A DNA stretch of 64,000 bases. Origin: Pleurotus djamor. Its lineage: Eukaryota; Basidiomycota; Agaricomycetes; Agaricales; Pleurotaceae. The notes beneath the pieces were generated by a model, which had not been told where the DNA came from, ran no database searches, and saw only the letters and a list, made by a program, of their open reading frames with translations. This document shows, in pieces, positions 12,317-24,250 of the stretch. The position numbers were made by a program, and so were the translations under genes. Numbering within the stretch: the first letter of the stretch is position 1; every line of letters begins with the position of its first letter. Where the stretch lies: NCBI GenBank assembly GCA_029747585.1, contig JAPEVF010000111.1, forward strand, positions 43,549-107,548, given 5' to 3'.

Positions 12317-14829
12317 TTACTTTGTTTCTTTGAAGCTATAATCGCAGTGGAGCCGTAAGCGGGGATAATGGTCGAAAATTGATATGAGATACTCACCCGC
12401 TAGCCAAGAGCTTGAACCCTTTCTCAAGGATTCCGAGCTTCGAAGTTTTGACTGAGGGGCACGCCAGTGGGGAGCCACTCGTGTTGACAGGTTTAGGTTC
12501 TATTTTAGCGGCGGTTGAGGCTGCTTTTCCAGCTTCATAAGTTTTCTAGGGAAAGTGTTAGAAGAACAAACAGAAATGACCAAGCAGCATCCTAACCGTC
12601 CATAACGTCCACTTCTTGGAACGGGTAACGTGTTTGTCCAAGACATTTCCTTCTCCTCCGAGACCTTTAAGGGCTTTGAAGAATCCGACAAATTGACCCT
12701 TGATCTCAGCGCCAGCGGTGAAGTCGACTCCAGCTGAGACAGCGACATTGCCAGAAAATCCTGCTGTCGCGCTGCCTGAGGCTGCTACAGGAGCACCTCG
12801 CTCAACCAAGCCATTTTCTGATTCGCGCGCGAACACGAGTGGTTCTTCGCGCTTGCTCTTCCCTCGAGATGCTGGCCTTGCAGTGCCGGTAGCGCCTGCA
12901 TGGCCTTTACCAACGACGTAGACGCCACCCCAGATATCGGTCTGGACGTAGATATCAGCCGCATGTTTGAATGCCTCAATGCCCACTGTAAGCTTGGGTA
13001 CGACATGGCCTTTCACATTGAGTTCGCCAACGGCGTCCCCAGCGGCGCTCAGAGTGAGCTCTACAAAGAAGATCGCCTCAGGGACATACAGCCATCAGAG
13101 GCCGCGAAGTTGCTTACGGTTGTCCTTCGGCTTGGTTGCATCATCTTCAGATAAGATACCCTTTACTTTGTCTTTATACGACGAAGGGATGACATATTGG
13201 ACTAGTGATCGCGAACATGTTGTGATCAACTACTGAACGGGAGTGGGAGAAGAGAAATGACGTACGATCCATGGTGAAGTCTGCGGTGAAGGTTGTATCG
13301 ATGCTAATCGCAAGATCGGCTTCTGCGTAGGCTTGCAAGTGTAGAACGGGGCCGATGGTGATGATACTGCAAGAAACATAGATAAATGACAGGGAACGTA
13401 AAGTTTGAGCCGCGACGTACCCCATGATGTTGATGGGGGTGATTGGGACCTTGGGAGGGACCGGGAAAGGCCACTTACCGTGTCCCTGGTGAAAAGTGTT
13501 AATGGTTAAGATGTTATGTCTTGTAGAGGGGAATCACCGAAAGAGCAGCTACAATGTTGAACTTTGCCTTTGAATCAACCTGAAGTCCTGTATGCGCGAG
13601 GCGGAGCCAGATCAGCGGTGTTAAAAAAGACAACTGATCGGGGTAAGCGTACGGAATAGCGTAGCCATGTTGTCGGACTCGGGTTCTATTCAAATCGGTT
13701 AAGATGTGAGGAACAGACTCTGCTGGTAATCACTTGCCTTTCCCCATCTTTCCAGTAGCAACGAACCCGATGAAGCCAGTAACAACGGCATTGGGAGATA
13801 GCTCTGCTTTGACCGACGACTTGATACCACCACAATCCATGGTCTTGTCATAGATGTTGATTGTTTTGTTGTAAGCAAATGTGGCTTTGGCACCGTTCTC
13901 CTCGGCAAAGAAGTAGTCGTTCTTGGGTGCCCATGAAGCGATTGCGGTGACTGCCTTCGCGACTTTGACAAGGGCGGTATCGAACCATGTTTGAGTCTCG
14001 TTGCGGGCATTCAATGCGGACGAGGGCTCATTGAAGTGGCCCAAAGGTAGCTGAGCGTTGACTCCAAGGAATCGCCAGTTTAGGTCTCCACGACTAATAA
14101 CAGAATGAGGGATACGAGATAGCACGAAGAGAGCAAAGCTCACTCTGAGTGCTGAAGATGCTCAAAATCTGTGTCGAGGTGGAGGGAAACGACATGAGGG
14201 GTGGCGCCATCCCGACGGACGTGGTGTGCGAGATGATCGGGGATGCCCTGATCATCTGCGACGTCCATCTTTGAAATCCGAGCGAACGGTCCCGCACCGC
14301 ACTATCAAGCAAACATCGCATAAGAGTTACGGCTCTGCATGCATGATTCAAGGAGGAAGACTGGAACGCACCGACTCGGGCAAACGAACAACCTTGTTCT
14401 CGGGGCCACCATGCGAAGATAGATGGTTACAAGCGTCCTCCTCACCGTCTCGACAAACGAGCCGAATCTCCTGCCTGAGAGCGTTGGGGTCACATTCCAA
14501 GATGACCCAACCAGCCGCCGGGGTGATGTCCGTCAGGGCCTTGGCTGAGCCATACTGAGTCACCTCTTTAGCATGTGGTAGATATGTGCAACGGATCGAC
14601 GAACCATGGAGAATATCCCAGAGCCGTGGCCTGCTTCGGGGAGGTCATAGGCACACTCGCCATGGAAACATGGGACGTCCCAGTTGTTCGCGGGAACGGC
14701 TTTGACAGTGACAGTGACAGCCACACTAGCGACGGCGAGGAGAGCTAAAGACCGTAACCTAAATGCAAGTCAAAAGTTGTTGCTTCAAAAACGTTTGGAA
14801 GAAGAGACGTACTTGGGAGATACGACCAT
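12317..14829 (-). CDS. Predicted secreted protein, basidiomycete family of unknown function
   Basis: I recognise the overall pattern from Agaricomycete genomes (DUF7223-like) but know no function. The start MVVSPK is joined by an intron to LRSLALLAVASVAVTVTVKA, a clear signal peptide, and then mature ANNWDVPCFHGECAYDLPEAG. Later exons hold ITPAAGWVILECDPNA, VRLPESCG, a middle part with NIYDKTMDCGGIKSSVKAEL, a repeat-like beta-rich stretch (IITIGPVLHLQAYAEADL), and KLTVGIEAF. The last coding exon, GFKETK, ends at 12317. The many short exons are joined at GT-AG sites. Composition rich in alternating hydrophobic residues with few cysteines suggests a beta-structured extracellular protein, possibly attached to the wall; that is inference. 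The start was chosen because it alone gives the signal peptide after splicing. Confidence 0.6.
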
Positions 14830-15673
14830 TGTGCGGCTGATGGTTTGGCTCAGTCGACGGAAGCAACTCGAGGATATTCAGGGATTTTTATATGGAAGAA
14901 AAATCGCAATATTGATATTGTGGTATTGTAGTAGCTCAATCATGGTGTCTTTCCTAGTGTCAAGTTAGTATGAGACTTTGGCGTATTATGACAAGATTTG
15001 GCCTGGTCTGTCACTATACTTACTTACGGCGTACTCAACAGCATACCGTGGAATCGACTCAATCAAGGGCGATGAGAAAACAAAGAATTGGCGGAGCCTC
15101 ATCCCAGGAAATCGTTAGTATTCTCTACCGGCTTTCGATAATAAAAATCCATATAGTACGCACAATATTGAGTGCATCTTTCCCATCCAATCATAGTGAA
15201 GTTCCGCTGGGACGTTTCATCAAGAGTTACGATATAGTCTAAGACGAAAGCTACCTTCGCGGATGGTGGTTCGAACCAGGCACAGGTTTAGTTAGGGCAA
15301 GACTTAAACCTAACAAAGAACCTTGGCGCTACTGAGAATGATGAGAATAGGGGCACAACATAGGGTCAAATCTTAAGCTTAAGATCTTAAGCTCTTAATG
15401 CCCAAGGGTCACCGAAGTCGGACAAGGTAGCTAGACCAAGGGACAAAGTTTGGAGATCTACCAGACTCTAAGCAGTAGCTTGAATCACTGATGTGGGGAC
15501 GAAGAAGCAAACCTGGCATGACGATCTGAAACGCGGAGAGTTATCCTACGTATACCCTTCCCTCATACGTATATTCGCCGAGTCCAAGCCATCCCAGCTC
15601 TTACCAGGCCTTCGAGTTCCGAGAACTCATTAGTGGTAGTACTACTGCGCCCTCAGCCTGAATAACTCCCGTC
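14830..15673. other. Intergenic, AT-richer, no gene recognised
   Basis: No coding exon could be recognised. The stretch includes the upstream region of the secreted-protein gene. An isolated tRNA B-box-like string (GGTTCGAACC) occurs near 15270, but no foldable tRNA surrounds it. Confidence 0.5.
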
Positions 15674-16423
15674 ATGGCTTCACAGCCTCTAGGTATCTAG
15701 CTAGCTTCTCTAAACTATTGCGCGACTAACGAAGAGGATATGACAGGAATATCTCACCATATGCCATGGGAAGTTACCAGGGATATCCTACGAGTCACCT
15801 CAATCCCGGACTTGGACGCGTTCACCCACTCCGGTCGACATCTACGTGATTTACTCTGGCATCATTCGGCACTGAGATTTTCTCCTTGATTGAATCGCAC
15901 TTTGCTGAAGCCCACGTTCTCGCCAGTGGATGACTTCGTGATGGCAACCACCGCAATACCAGTGGCACGAGGACTACGCGAAGCGCTATGCTTGACCTCC
16001 TTCGTCGACGAGAAAATGCTTTGGCAATACTTCGCCCATATCCTCACGAGACAGGAGACATTGCATTCGAGTTTTGAGGCCTTCGTGGCCTGGCAAGCTG
16101 TGTTATCAACCTTGGAAACGCTTCGCCTGTCTCCCAGTATGGATTTACCCATTCGCACGTTGAAATACGGGATGCTTGCAAGGAGCGAGGGGAACGATTT
16201 AGTGGGCTTTGCGACGCGCGTTCATGTTGTCCAGTTGAGCACTGGTCTCCCTCATCCTCAAGCCACCCCTTCCCACCTTGAGGCTATCCGCCCTTTCATA
16301 TCTTCCAGCGTCCTCGGTACCCACGTTGCGTTTTTGCATCGTGCACACGCGCCCTTTGGGGCCGCTCTGAGGTGGATACGCTACTCATCCTGGTGGATAG
16401 CAGGCATGACTATCTTGGTATGA
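15674..16423 (+). pseudogene. F-box-like hypothetical gene, possibly broken
   Basis: The start MASQPLG joins, after a short intron (acceptor before GAATATCTC near 15747), to ISHHMPWEVTRDILRVTSIPDLDAF, which resembles the N-terminal F-box helix seen in many basidiomycete hypothetical proteins. An in-frame TGA at 15887-15889 then interrupts an otherwise open frame that continues to 16423 (LCLTSFVDEKMLWQYFAHI ... WIAGMTILV). An alternative GT-AG intron of about 80 bases from about 15848 to the CAG before TGGATGAC would remove the TGA and keep frame, so the gene may be intact at this point. Downstream to about 16720 there are further plausible coding fragments in shifted frames (for example DRFVGSKLIIGACASSLQL), which suggests a decayed 3' end. 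I cannot name a function. Confidence 0.35.
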
Positions 16424-17131
16424 TGTTTTACAACAGTTTCGGGATGCGGGCGAACATCCAGATAGATTCGTCGGTTCCAAACTCATCATTGGGGCCTGTG
16501 CTTCATCTCTCCAATTGCAACAACTCTTCTACTCGGACGCCCTGACGGCCTTGATCCCATACCGAGATCTGGACGCTCTTATTCCTGTTGGCGGACCGGA
16601 TTGACGCTGAATATACTATCATCCACATTGATGGGTAGTCAAGTCCATCTGCAGCGATTCAATCGCATGCTTCGGCTCTGCCCCTCGCTATACAAGATGA
16701 TACGGAGAAGGTCCTGATAACATTTACTGGCTTTGTCAACCGTGCTAAGCGGACCTTTATTGCTCGACGCGGGGGCCTCTTGGCAGCCTTCGCACAACGG
16801 AAGAAGATAACAGAACGGTGGCACTAGGGAACGTCCCGATATTGCATACAACAAATGGGCTCCAGATATTGTGCGATGGATTCCTGCAAACAGATGCGTC
16901 ATCACGGACAACAGCTGGTTGTAATCCCCTCGTACTCTGTGGAGCGGAATCCGCCTCTCGTACTGTATGGTTTCAATTCATATCAAGTCAAGAGGCGGAC
17001 AGGCCTTTGACGAATTCACGAAATGGACGGTGACATTTCAGGATATTTTATTCCTCCTATGCCCCTGTCAGACTCCGAAAAAAGGAAGCAAACACAAACA
17101 AGACCGACGTCCATCTCTCGCCGCGACACCG

Positions 17132-18808
17132 ATGATACCGTCTCTGCAATTTGCTGTTTACGCTTTTCTTTCTCTTCAGGTCTTCATATCATCGCTACTC
17201 CAGCTTGATTTATCGCCTGCAAGGTACAAATCACCGCTGGACTTTTTGCTTGGATCACCACCACCGCCGTTGACCTTGGACTCTGGGAGACATTTTGCTC
17301 GACCGCTTTTGCTCGACCCGCCGAATTACTCTTTCTTGGAGGACGACTCACAAGACTCTCTGGAAGTCTCTGGGGAACTGGGTGCTTTTGGCGATATCAG
17401 CCACAATCTCACCGCCCACACTGAGGCTGAAGCGTCTGCCCATCGAAATGCGAAAGCTGGAGGCGACGAAGAAGTTGGTGCAATCGATTACATCGGTTTC
17501 ATGATTTGTGTTCGTTTTTCCTCCTGGATTTATATTATGACTATGATTCTCAACGTGTAACAGTTGCTGGCAGGATTTGTGTTTACCGGCGTAATCCGAG
17601 CCTCGCCTACCACTGAGCAGGCAACCCTGGGCTCTAACGATGTCTGCGAATACCAGAAGCTAGACTGCGACGCGAAACTTCTTGATAACCACGAAATCGC
17701 CACCTCTCTAGGTGTCTCACTTGTGGGCGGCTGCAAAGACTTTGATTCAACCCCGTCTGAACCTATGCCTATCGGAAGCCTCGACATTAATGATACTGGC
17801 GAACGGTTGGACAAGTACATTTCTCTTGGATCCAGCCCTGACTTGGTCAACTCTTTGAATACGGTTGATTCCGATGTTTTCTTGACCTTCAAAACGTTTG
17901 TGGACGATGCGAGCAAGAGCTTCTTTGACAAGGGCAACGCGTTTATCCCAGCTTCACGACCGTCTCCTCTCGATACATACTTGGCTACCGGTCACGGACT
18001 CGATCTCTCGAATAGCGACTGGGCTCGGCACCCTCTGAACCTCCCCAATGTCCCCTGCCCCTTTGAGTTCACTATCAACAGCCCGCAGGTTGATGTATCT
18101 TTTGAATGCGTTGACGACTCTCCCGCTCTACCGTCCCACGTTAGTGGAGCCTCCCGTTTTCTGACACCCTCCATGCACGCAACCCAGGACATGCTCCATT
18201 CTCAGTCTATCCCATGGGGAGATAGTATCCTCTTCGGTTCCCACTTAGAACTGGATTTCTTCCTCCCCTCGATCCGTAGTGCTCGTCAACTTGGTTCGTC
18301 TGGGACCCATCGAGGCGCATGCTCTCCTCACTCCGGTGCTCACCTCTACCCTTCGTCTACACATGGGTCGCCGACCTTCTCCAACGACAACTTGCAGAAG
18401 GCTCAGGAATTCTGGGATGATCCGAGCCACTGTCTACCCGCCTTGCCCATCTATGCGTACACCCCACATCAGAGTCCTACCTACAACAAGAGTTTTGCTA
18501 CCGTTCCGTCTTTGGGCTCACTTTCGGGTCACCCGATGATCACTGTGTCCTCCGTCGCTGATTCGGATGCGGAGCTCGTCAAGTGCACTGGTCGACCGAC
18601 CGAGGTTGGCTCAGCTCCCAAACGCCACCAGTCGATCTCCACTCAAACCCAATTCAGGGATGACGAATATCACCTTCGCTCAGATGGGTCTATGCTCTTC
18701 AAGCGAGGTCGGCTAGCGGAGGAACAGGCTGATTCGAGGCAAACTACAATGCTTCCCGTACGCTTTAGGTATTCTCGGTGTCCGTGGAGTAAGGTCAAGA
18801 GGGACTGA
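17132..18808 (+). CDS. Hypothetical orphan protein, Ser/Pro/Asp-rich
   Basis: I do not recognise a family. The main frame, 17564-18808, has no ATG for its first 67 codons, so I infer an upstream exon beginning MIPSLQFAVYAFLSLQVFISS at 17132 (a hydrophobic, signal- or anchor-like N terminus). That exon ends near GFMIC at about 17512 and is joined to LLAGFVFTGV after the acceptor at 17563. The remainder is polar, low in complexity and rich in Ser, Pro, Asp and His, with no visible fold or repeats, and ends with a basic tail (RYSRCPWSKVKRD). The long open frame of more than 400 codons argues for a real gene. Another ATG at 16967 is in the same frame but would precede a less plausible N terminus. 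Confidence 0.5.
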
Positions 18809-19588
18809 AGCCTACCCTTGTGTTCACCCGTTGTAGCTTTGTATGTTTGTATATTTCAATATATCGTTTGTGATTTGATTTTGTTAGACCTCACAACTCC
18901 AGACGCGGACGCAGACCTTCAAGCCCATAACGTAAGCCAATCCTACAGAGAAACGCCAAACGTGGCATCACGTCAAATCTTCCTTCCATGACCAACCGAC
19001 GCCTTGCAGAGACGGTTGAGGGACCTTGCAGCTCCAACTTTGGACCGGACTCCGTAGACCGTAGAAGAACTCTGCGACCAGTCAATCTGGGCTAGCGCTT
19101 GCTTAGTCCCCTGTTAGCTGCGCTCTGGATTATGGACGTGACGCGCCGACGCGACCCCGGTCTCCTTGGCAGCGGGCCTACATCTGTCCTGTACTTGCAG
19201 AAGAGTAGGGCTTATGTGCATCTCAACATCAAGGAAAGAATTTATCTTGAGTGACAGATAGACGGGACGTTCAGGTTGGACATTGATATGGTGTCCAATC
19301 TCGCGTTGTCCGACTCAGGCGGTCAAGGAATTTTCCTTCCCTGTCTTCACATGTCTTTGCCCTCAGCAACATCAAATCAGTCGCAAGCAACCAAACTGGT
19401 ATAGCAGCGATTCGGGGTGGGTCCTCAATACAGCACATCCACGGCTAAGAGCCGATCGGCCACCTTCCCCTGTCCTTTCGGTGTAAACTTCGAATATAAA
19501 GGAGGACCATGAAATTTATTTCTTTTTCCGCCTCCCTCCTCGACCTCAGGTCTCAAGTACTCCATCGGCGCATTGATAATTACCCAAG
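18809..19588. other. Intergenic, no gene recognised
   Basis: Contains the 3' flank of the orphan gene and the promoter of the first dioxygenase gene. Short open frames on both strands show no family resemblance. Confidence 0.5.
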
Positions 19589-20929
19589 ATGACTGTTGAA
19601 GATATCCCAAGTCACGACTTCTATGTCTCACCGACTACCGGTTTCATGCCACCCCAATTCCCCCCTTTNCAGCCTCCCGGAGGCGTGGTGGCAATGGGAG
19701 GCAAAGCTACGCGATGCGTTGGACGGAAAATTCATGCCTGGGGACAAGCCCGGAATCACTGAGGAAGAGGAATGCTCTACGGAGTGCTGGCGTGCCGGTG
19801 TTCGGAGCGTAAGTTCTGGACGTCAGACATCACCACGTCCTGCTGGCTGCTCACAACGACTTCCTAGATGCCCGTGCTACCTACCTCTGCTCTGATGTCA
19901 TCGGAGGTCAACCTACGGCGCGCTCACCATGTGCTCAGCTATATCCTACACTTCTACGTCAACAGTCTCCCTTTAGACGCTTCCATTCTTATACCCCCTC
20001 CTATCACTGTTCCTCTTCTTCAAATTTCTCAGAAGTTGCAACTCCCACCCGTGCTAACCTTCTCCGACAACGTCTTGTACAACTACTTCGTCCCCTCATC
20101 TTCAAATGATTCCACGGCACCTATTACCCCATCAAATATCCGTTCGCAGGACCTTTTTACGGGAACCAGAGACGAAGAAGAATTCTACTTGACCTCTGCT
20201 CGTATCGAACTGGCTGGAGTCGACGCGTTGACCATCATACGCGATACAATGAACGAAATTTTCATCGGCGATAGCCTTGCTGTTCGCAGAATCAGCGCCT
20301 ACCTCCGTCGTCTGGCTGTCGTTATCAAACAGCTTAAAGACCTCCTTATGTCTGTTCGCCAAGGATGTGACCCNGAAACNTACTACACTGTCGTACGTCC
20401 ATGGTTTCGTGGTGAAGATTCCGATCCCGCGAAACGCAAATGGATATTCCAAGGCCTCGAACAAGATCCCTCGCTCAGGCAACCAACGGAACTCTCTGGA
20501 CCTAGTGCGGGTCAGAGCTCTCTTGTTCATGCCCTGGATCTCTTTATGGGCATACAAAACCGCGTCTCATCAAGCTCCGACAAACCCGCTTTCCTTACTC
20601 GCATGATGTCATACATGCCTCGGTATCACAGAGCGTTCCTAAACCANNTTGCGAANACGCCAAGACCGCTTCGAGAGTTCGTNATGGAGAAAGAGGATGC
20701 CGAGTTGCTNGANGCGTACAATAGCGCCGTTTTNTCGTTGAAAGAGTTTAGGGATTCGCATATGATCATNGCGACGCTCTATATCATCTCACCAGCGAGG
20801 AAGGCCGCGAAGGCGGCAATGATGAACGCTGACGAGCACGAGAAGTCGTTGAAAGGGACAGGTGGAACGGACTTGGTCNACTTTTTGAAAGATACCAGAG
20901 ACCGCACAAGGGAGTCGATGATTCCTTGA
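19589..20929 (+). CDS. Indoleamine 2,3-dioxygenase family protein, copy 1
   Basis: This heme enzyme opens the indole ring of tryptophan to give N-formylkynurenine, the first step of kynurenine and NAD synthesis. Evidence: VNLRRAHHVLSYILHFYVNS, IPPPITVPLLQISQKLQLPPVLTFSDNVLYNY, the active-site Ser-Ala-Gly stretch LSGPSAGQSSLVHALD, the proximal heme-ligand region YMPRYHRAFL, and the C-terminal KGTGGTDLV-FLKDTRDRTRE loop. The start MTVEDIPSHDF is placed by its similarity to copy 2 (TGFMPPQ in both). An intron runs from the GTAAG after GVRS to the AG before MPVLPTS (19867). The N at 19669 breaks the frame; dropping it yields the continuous PQFPPFSLPEAWWQWEA. Several other Ns are in-frame substitutions. 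Paralogue of the gene at 28118-29561. Confidence 0.85.
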
Positions 20930-21091
20930 TTCTTACGCACTTGCTCCAATACCCCGTCTCGATAGATTAGGTTTATATAATACAGAATACGAGTCACCCA
21001 CTAGAGTACGTCTTTCTAGTCAGTATATGGACGCGACATTAACATTTACAGTACATATGTCCATACGCTGCTGGCTGTGACATGGACAGTC

Positions 21092-24021
21092 TCAACTGAG
21101 TACACTCTTCCACACTTGGCCTCCGAGCTCGCTNAGAACCCGCTCCACTTCCGATTGTTCNAGATTNAGTATAACCTTCCTNTCNTCCGGTGCCCTGCGA
21201 GTAGCAGCAAGGCCATCCTCCACTAGTAGAGCATGCGATGCGGTCAAAGAATCCAACACCAAAGACAATTCATACGGCGTAGGCTTTCTCCGCGGATCAG
21301 AGTCCCCAGGAAGTACGTTCATGTAAATTATATGTTGATGCTGAATCTACGTGACGGATGTCAGCTAATGAATGAAGAGCAGGATGATGGAATAGAGCGA
21401 ACCTCTCCCCATTTAATCTCGTCCACGCCCTCTCGTCGAATGCATTTGACCAATGATGCTAGCATGATTCGTTCATGAAGACTGCAGTCGCGTAGGTACG
21501 CGGCAACAGGGCTATTCTGCATCGATCGTACAACTTCCTGTACGTCATCCACTCTGGCGGCCTTTTTCTTATCTTTGACNAGCTCCACAGTTCGCCTATA
21601 CAAAAGCNTATCNGAGATACCCGGGCAAGCAAGAAGTTTTGNGNAAACAGACATACCGACATATGTCAAGCACACGTCGGGCATCGCCACTGATGCCACT
21701 GACTTTCATGGCCGCGAACTTGATCGCATCAGGTTTGATAACCTCAACGGGATTTGNCNACCCTTCTTGTGCATTAGCGAGACGGGTGCGAACAATTTCT
21801 ATCAACTGAANGTTNTTGTATGGCGCNAANTTGATGCGGATCATTCCTGTGGGTTATCGAGGGACGTTGAGAGNNNCCATCANGNAAAGATTGNCTTNGC
21901 TGAACATACCCAAACGGCTCCGNACNCGACCTGTCATGACACGTTCNGGCANATCCATGGTATTCGCAACGGCCAAGACTACNAGTTTGCTTCCGACAAG
22001 AGTGGGCCAGTTGAAGAAATTGTACACGACATCTTGTTTAGTTGTCATCAATTGGTCCAATTCGTCCATTAANACAACACTGTGATCAAACGGGTCAGTG
22101 AGAGAAGATTTGTCAAATGTNACTGGANCAGACCATGCATGACCACCAGGTCCTCGAGCATTACCACTCGAAAAGTGTTTTGTGAGCAACTTCAGGCTTT
22201 CCTTTGAGCTGATAGGTAAGTGTCCTTCTCGTTCAACGTCGTGTCCGCTGACAGCCTCATAAAGAAGGCTGTAGGCGGCAGCAGGTTCGGAAAGTCGCAA
22301 GCCATTTATTTCAACGAACGTGAATGGGTTGGTTTCCTATGAAATGCCTCAGATGGAGGTGAAGAGATACCAAGGTGAAACCGTACGTTTTCCTCTGCTT
22401 GACGTTTGAGTTCACGAACAACAGCATGAACAGTAGCTGTCTTCCCCGTGCCCGGAACACCGGAAATATCTTTAAATGCATTGTCAGGTCCAAGCTGGCG
22501 AGCCAAGTGTTCGATACACGTACAGATACAACCGCCACTCCCTTCCTCGAGGAGTTCACTGACGCTTTTGAAAACTTCATCATATTCCGTTTCGCGGCAA
22601 GGCAAGGCGTCTGGTCGACTTCCGACATGTAGCAGGTACATGGCTCGCATCCATGGGTCATCAATAAGTTTCAAGTCGCCCTTTCCGACGCCCAAAGCGT
22701 AAGTCGCGCCCTTCCCATCACTAGGTATATTGCCGAGATCAACACTGGGGAGATTGACCCCGCTCTTCCTTCGTTTACTAAGTTTACGTCGCTTGGTGAG
22801 TGCAGCCTTTGAATGGGGCGTGGGTTGTGCGAGGCGNTTTTTGTCGGGGTTTGCGTGGTGTGGAAAGACCTCGTTTACGTTTGCGCGATGGCGTCGTGGG
22901 CTGCTCAAAGTCATCTTCGTCATCTTCGTTCAGCGGTTCGGATCCTTCGTCTGAGTCGTCGGATTGCTCAGACTCTGTCTTGTATTTGTCACTATGCGCC
23001 GCTCCGTCGGAGCTATCACCGTCGGAGTCGACTTCAGGTTTAGCCTTTGTTTTGACACTGGCTCGGGCTTTGCCTTTGCCTTTGGCGTTGGGTTTGGGAT
23101 CAGAAGGTTCAAGGTCTTCAGTCGCAAGACACCAAACGCTTTCATCATCGACTTCGCCGCGTAGGATGGCAGAAAGTGCGGCGACGAGGTGATCTGGCCA
23201 GGAGAACTTGTAGAAAATCCCACGGCGGGAATCGACAGCCAGTCTGCAGTAAAATGTGTCTCGAGTGGGGATGGGCGGTTCAGAATCAGATTCGGATTCA
23301 GTGTCGTATAACGCTTTTCCTCGAGTATGGAGAGATGGTAATGTCCACCTAGAACGTTTGCCATTCTGAGTGGGTGGTTCGGTGGAGATGACGCAATGGG
23401 AAAGGATAGACGAAGGACGGACAACAGCTGACGACGAGACGGAGTAGTAGACTTCGTTCTAAAACACAATCAGCTTGTACAGATACAGAAATGAAGCAAA
23501 ATACTCGCCTCAGCGTGTTCTCGCTGGGCACGAATGGCAGGTAATTCCGTTGGTCGTAGGTACCAATGCACTCGAATCTTGTAAGCCTCATTCAGGTCCT
23601 GAGCCGCTTGTTCCTCGTCCTCCGTGCGTTCAACCTGCCACATCGCTGATATTACGCCGATGCTCGGTTGTCGTCCAAGTGTGGTCACGAAGACGGTGTC
23701 ACCGAGCTTGTATGTTTCTGCTAAGTTGTCTTCGACCGAGACCTTGCCCTTCTTGGCGCTACGCGGTTTCTGAGAGCTTTTGGTAAATGCTTGATAGAAG
23801 TACGTCCGAGCACCATCATATCCAGCGCGCCCTTCTTGTGTAGATGCTCGTTCCAATTCTTCATCGAACAAGTCCGTTTCAATTGCGGTTGGCCGGTCCA
23901 GTATACATCCCCCTTTCCATTGAGCACGAGAGGGGCGAGAGTCCCGTCGAGACGGCTTTGAAGGGCTGACGAGAGGTTGAAAGCGTTTCGAACGTCGGCT
24001 AGGGGTGGTTGGGACGGTCAT
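21092..24021 (-). CDS. ORC1: Origin recognition complex subunit 1
   Basis: Orc1 is the ATP-binding large subunit of the complex that marks replication origins in the nucleus. The N terminus MTVPTTPSRRSKRFQP precedes a BAH domain (LGDTVFVTTLGRQPSIGVISAMWQ; YKIRVHWYLRPTEL). This is followed by a long acidic and basic linker (about 22.75-23.2 kb) and the AAA+ domain with Walker A GVPGTGKTATV, the Orc1 hallmark VREL, Walker B LMDELDQLMT, and the sensor region LVVLAVANTMD. The winged-helix C terminus ends KSVLS at 21092. The start at 24021 gives the conserved Pro/Ser/Arg-rich beginning; an in-frame ATG at 24072 is less likely. The 21.1-22.1 kb part has many ambiguous bases, so its exact protein is uncertain. 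Transcribed divergently from the tRNA gene. Confidence 0.92.
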
Positions 24022-24140
24022 GGTTTTGATTAGGAAATGAGGTAACGCGTCCGTGACTAGTCGCGTTGTCACGCATCACGACGCGTGGTATTCCATTACC
24101 ATCACGCATCCATGGAGCACATTTTCGAGCAGGAGTCCAA

Positions 24141-24250
24141 GGCAAGATGGCCGAGCGGTCTATGGCGTGTGACTCAAGCTTCAAGCTTGCCTGCAAAAGC
24201 GGGTTTCTCATCTCCGAATGGAGGCGGGGGTTCGAATCCCCCTCTTGTCA
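24141..24250 (+). tRNA. tRNA-Leu(CAA) with intron
   Basis: The acceptor stem GGCAAGA pairs with TCTTGTC (one G-U), followed by discriminator A. The D arm contains GGCCGAGCGGTC, typical of leucine tRNAs, and a long variable arm CTCC/GGAG is present. The T arm is GGGGG-TTCGAAT-CCCCC. The anticodon CAA is at 24175-24177, after T33. A 26-base intron is inferred at 24179-24204, one base 3' of the anticodon, as in yeast tRNA-Leu(CAA). The anticodon stem TGTGA/TCTCA has one U-U mismatch. A T-rich run from 24254 would act as the Pol III terminator. Confidence 0.9.

Noticed and set aside
15255..15300. GGTTCGAACC string resembling a tRNA B box
   Set aside because: No A box, acceptor stem or anticodon arm could be folded on either strand around it.
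22306..23192. Long plus-strand frames opposite the ORC1 linker (for example 22800-23192)
   Set aside because: They are antisense shadows of the biased Ser/Lys/Asp-rich ORC1 linker; the minus strand carries the BAH and AAA+ motifs.
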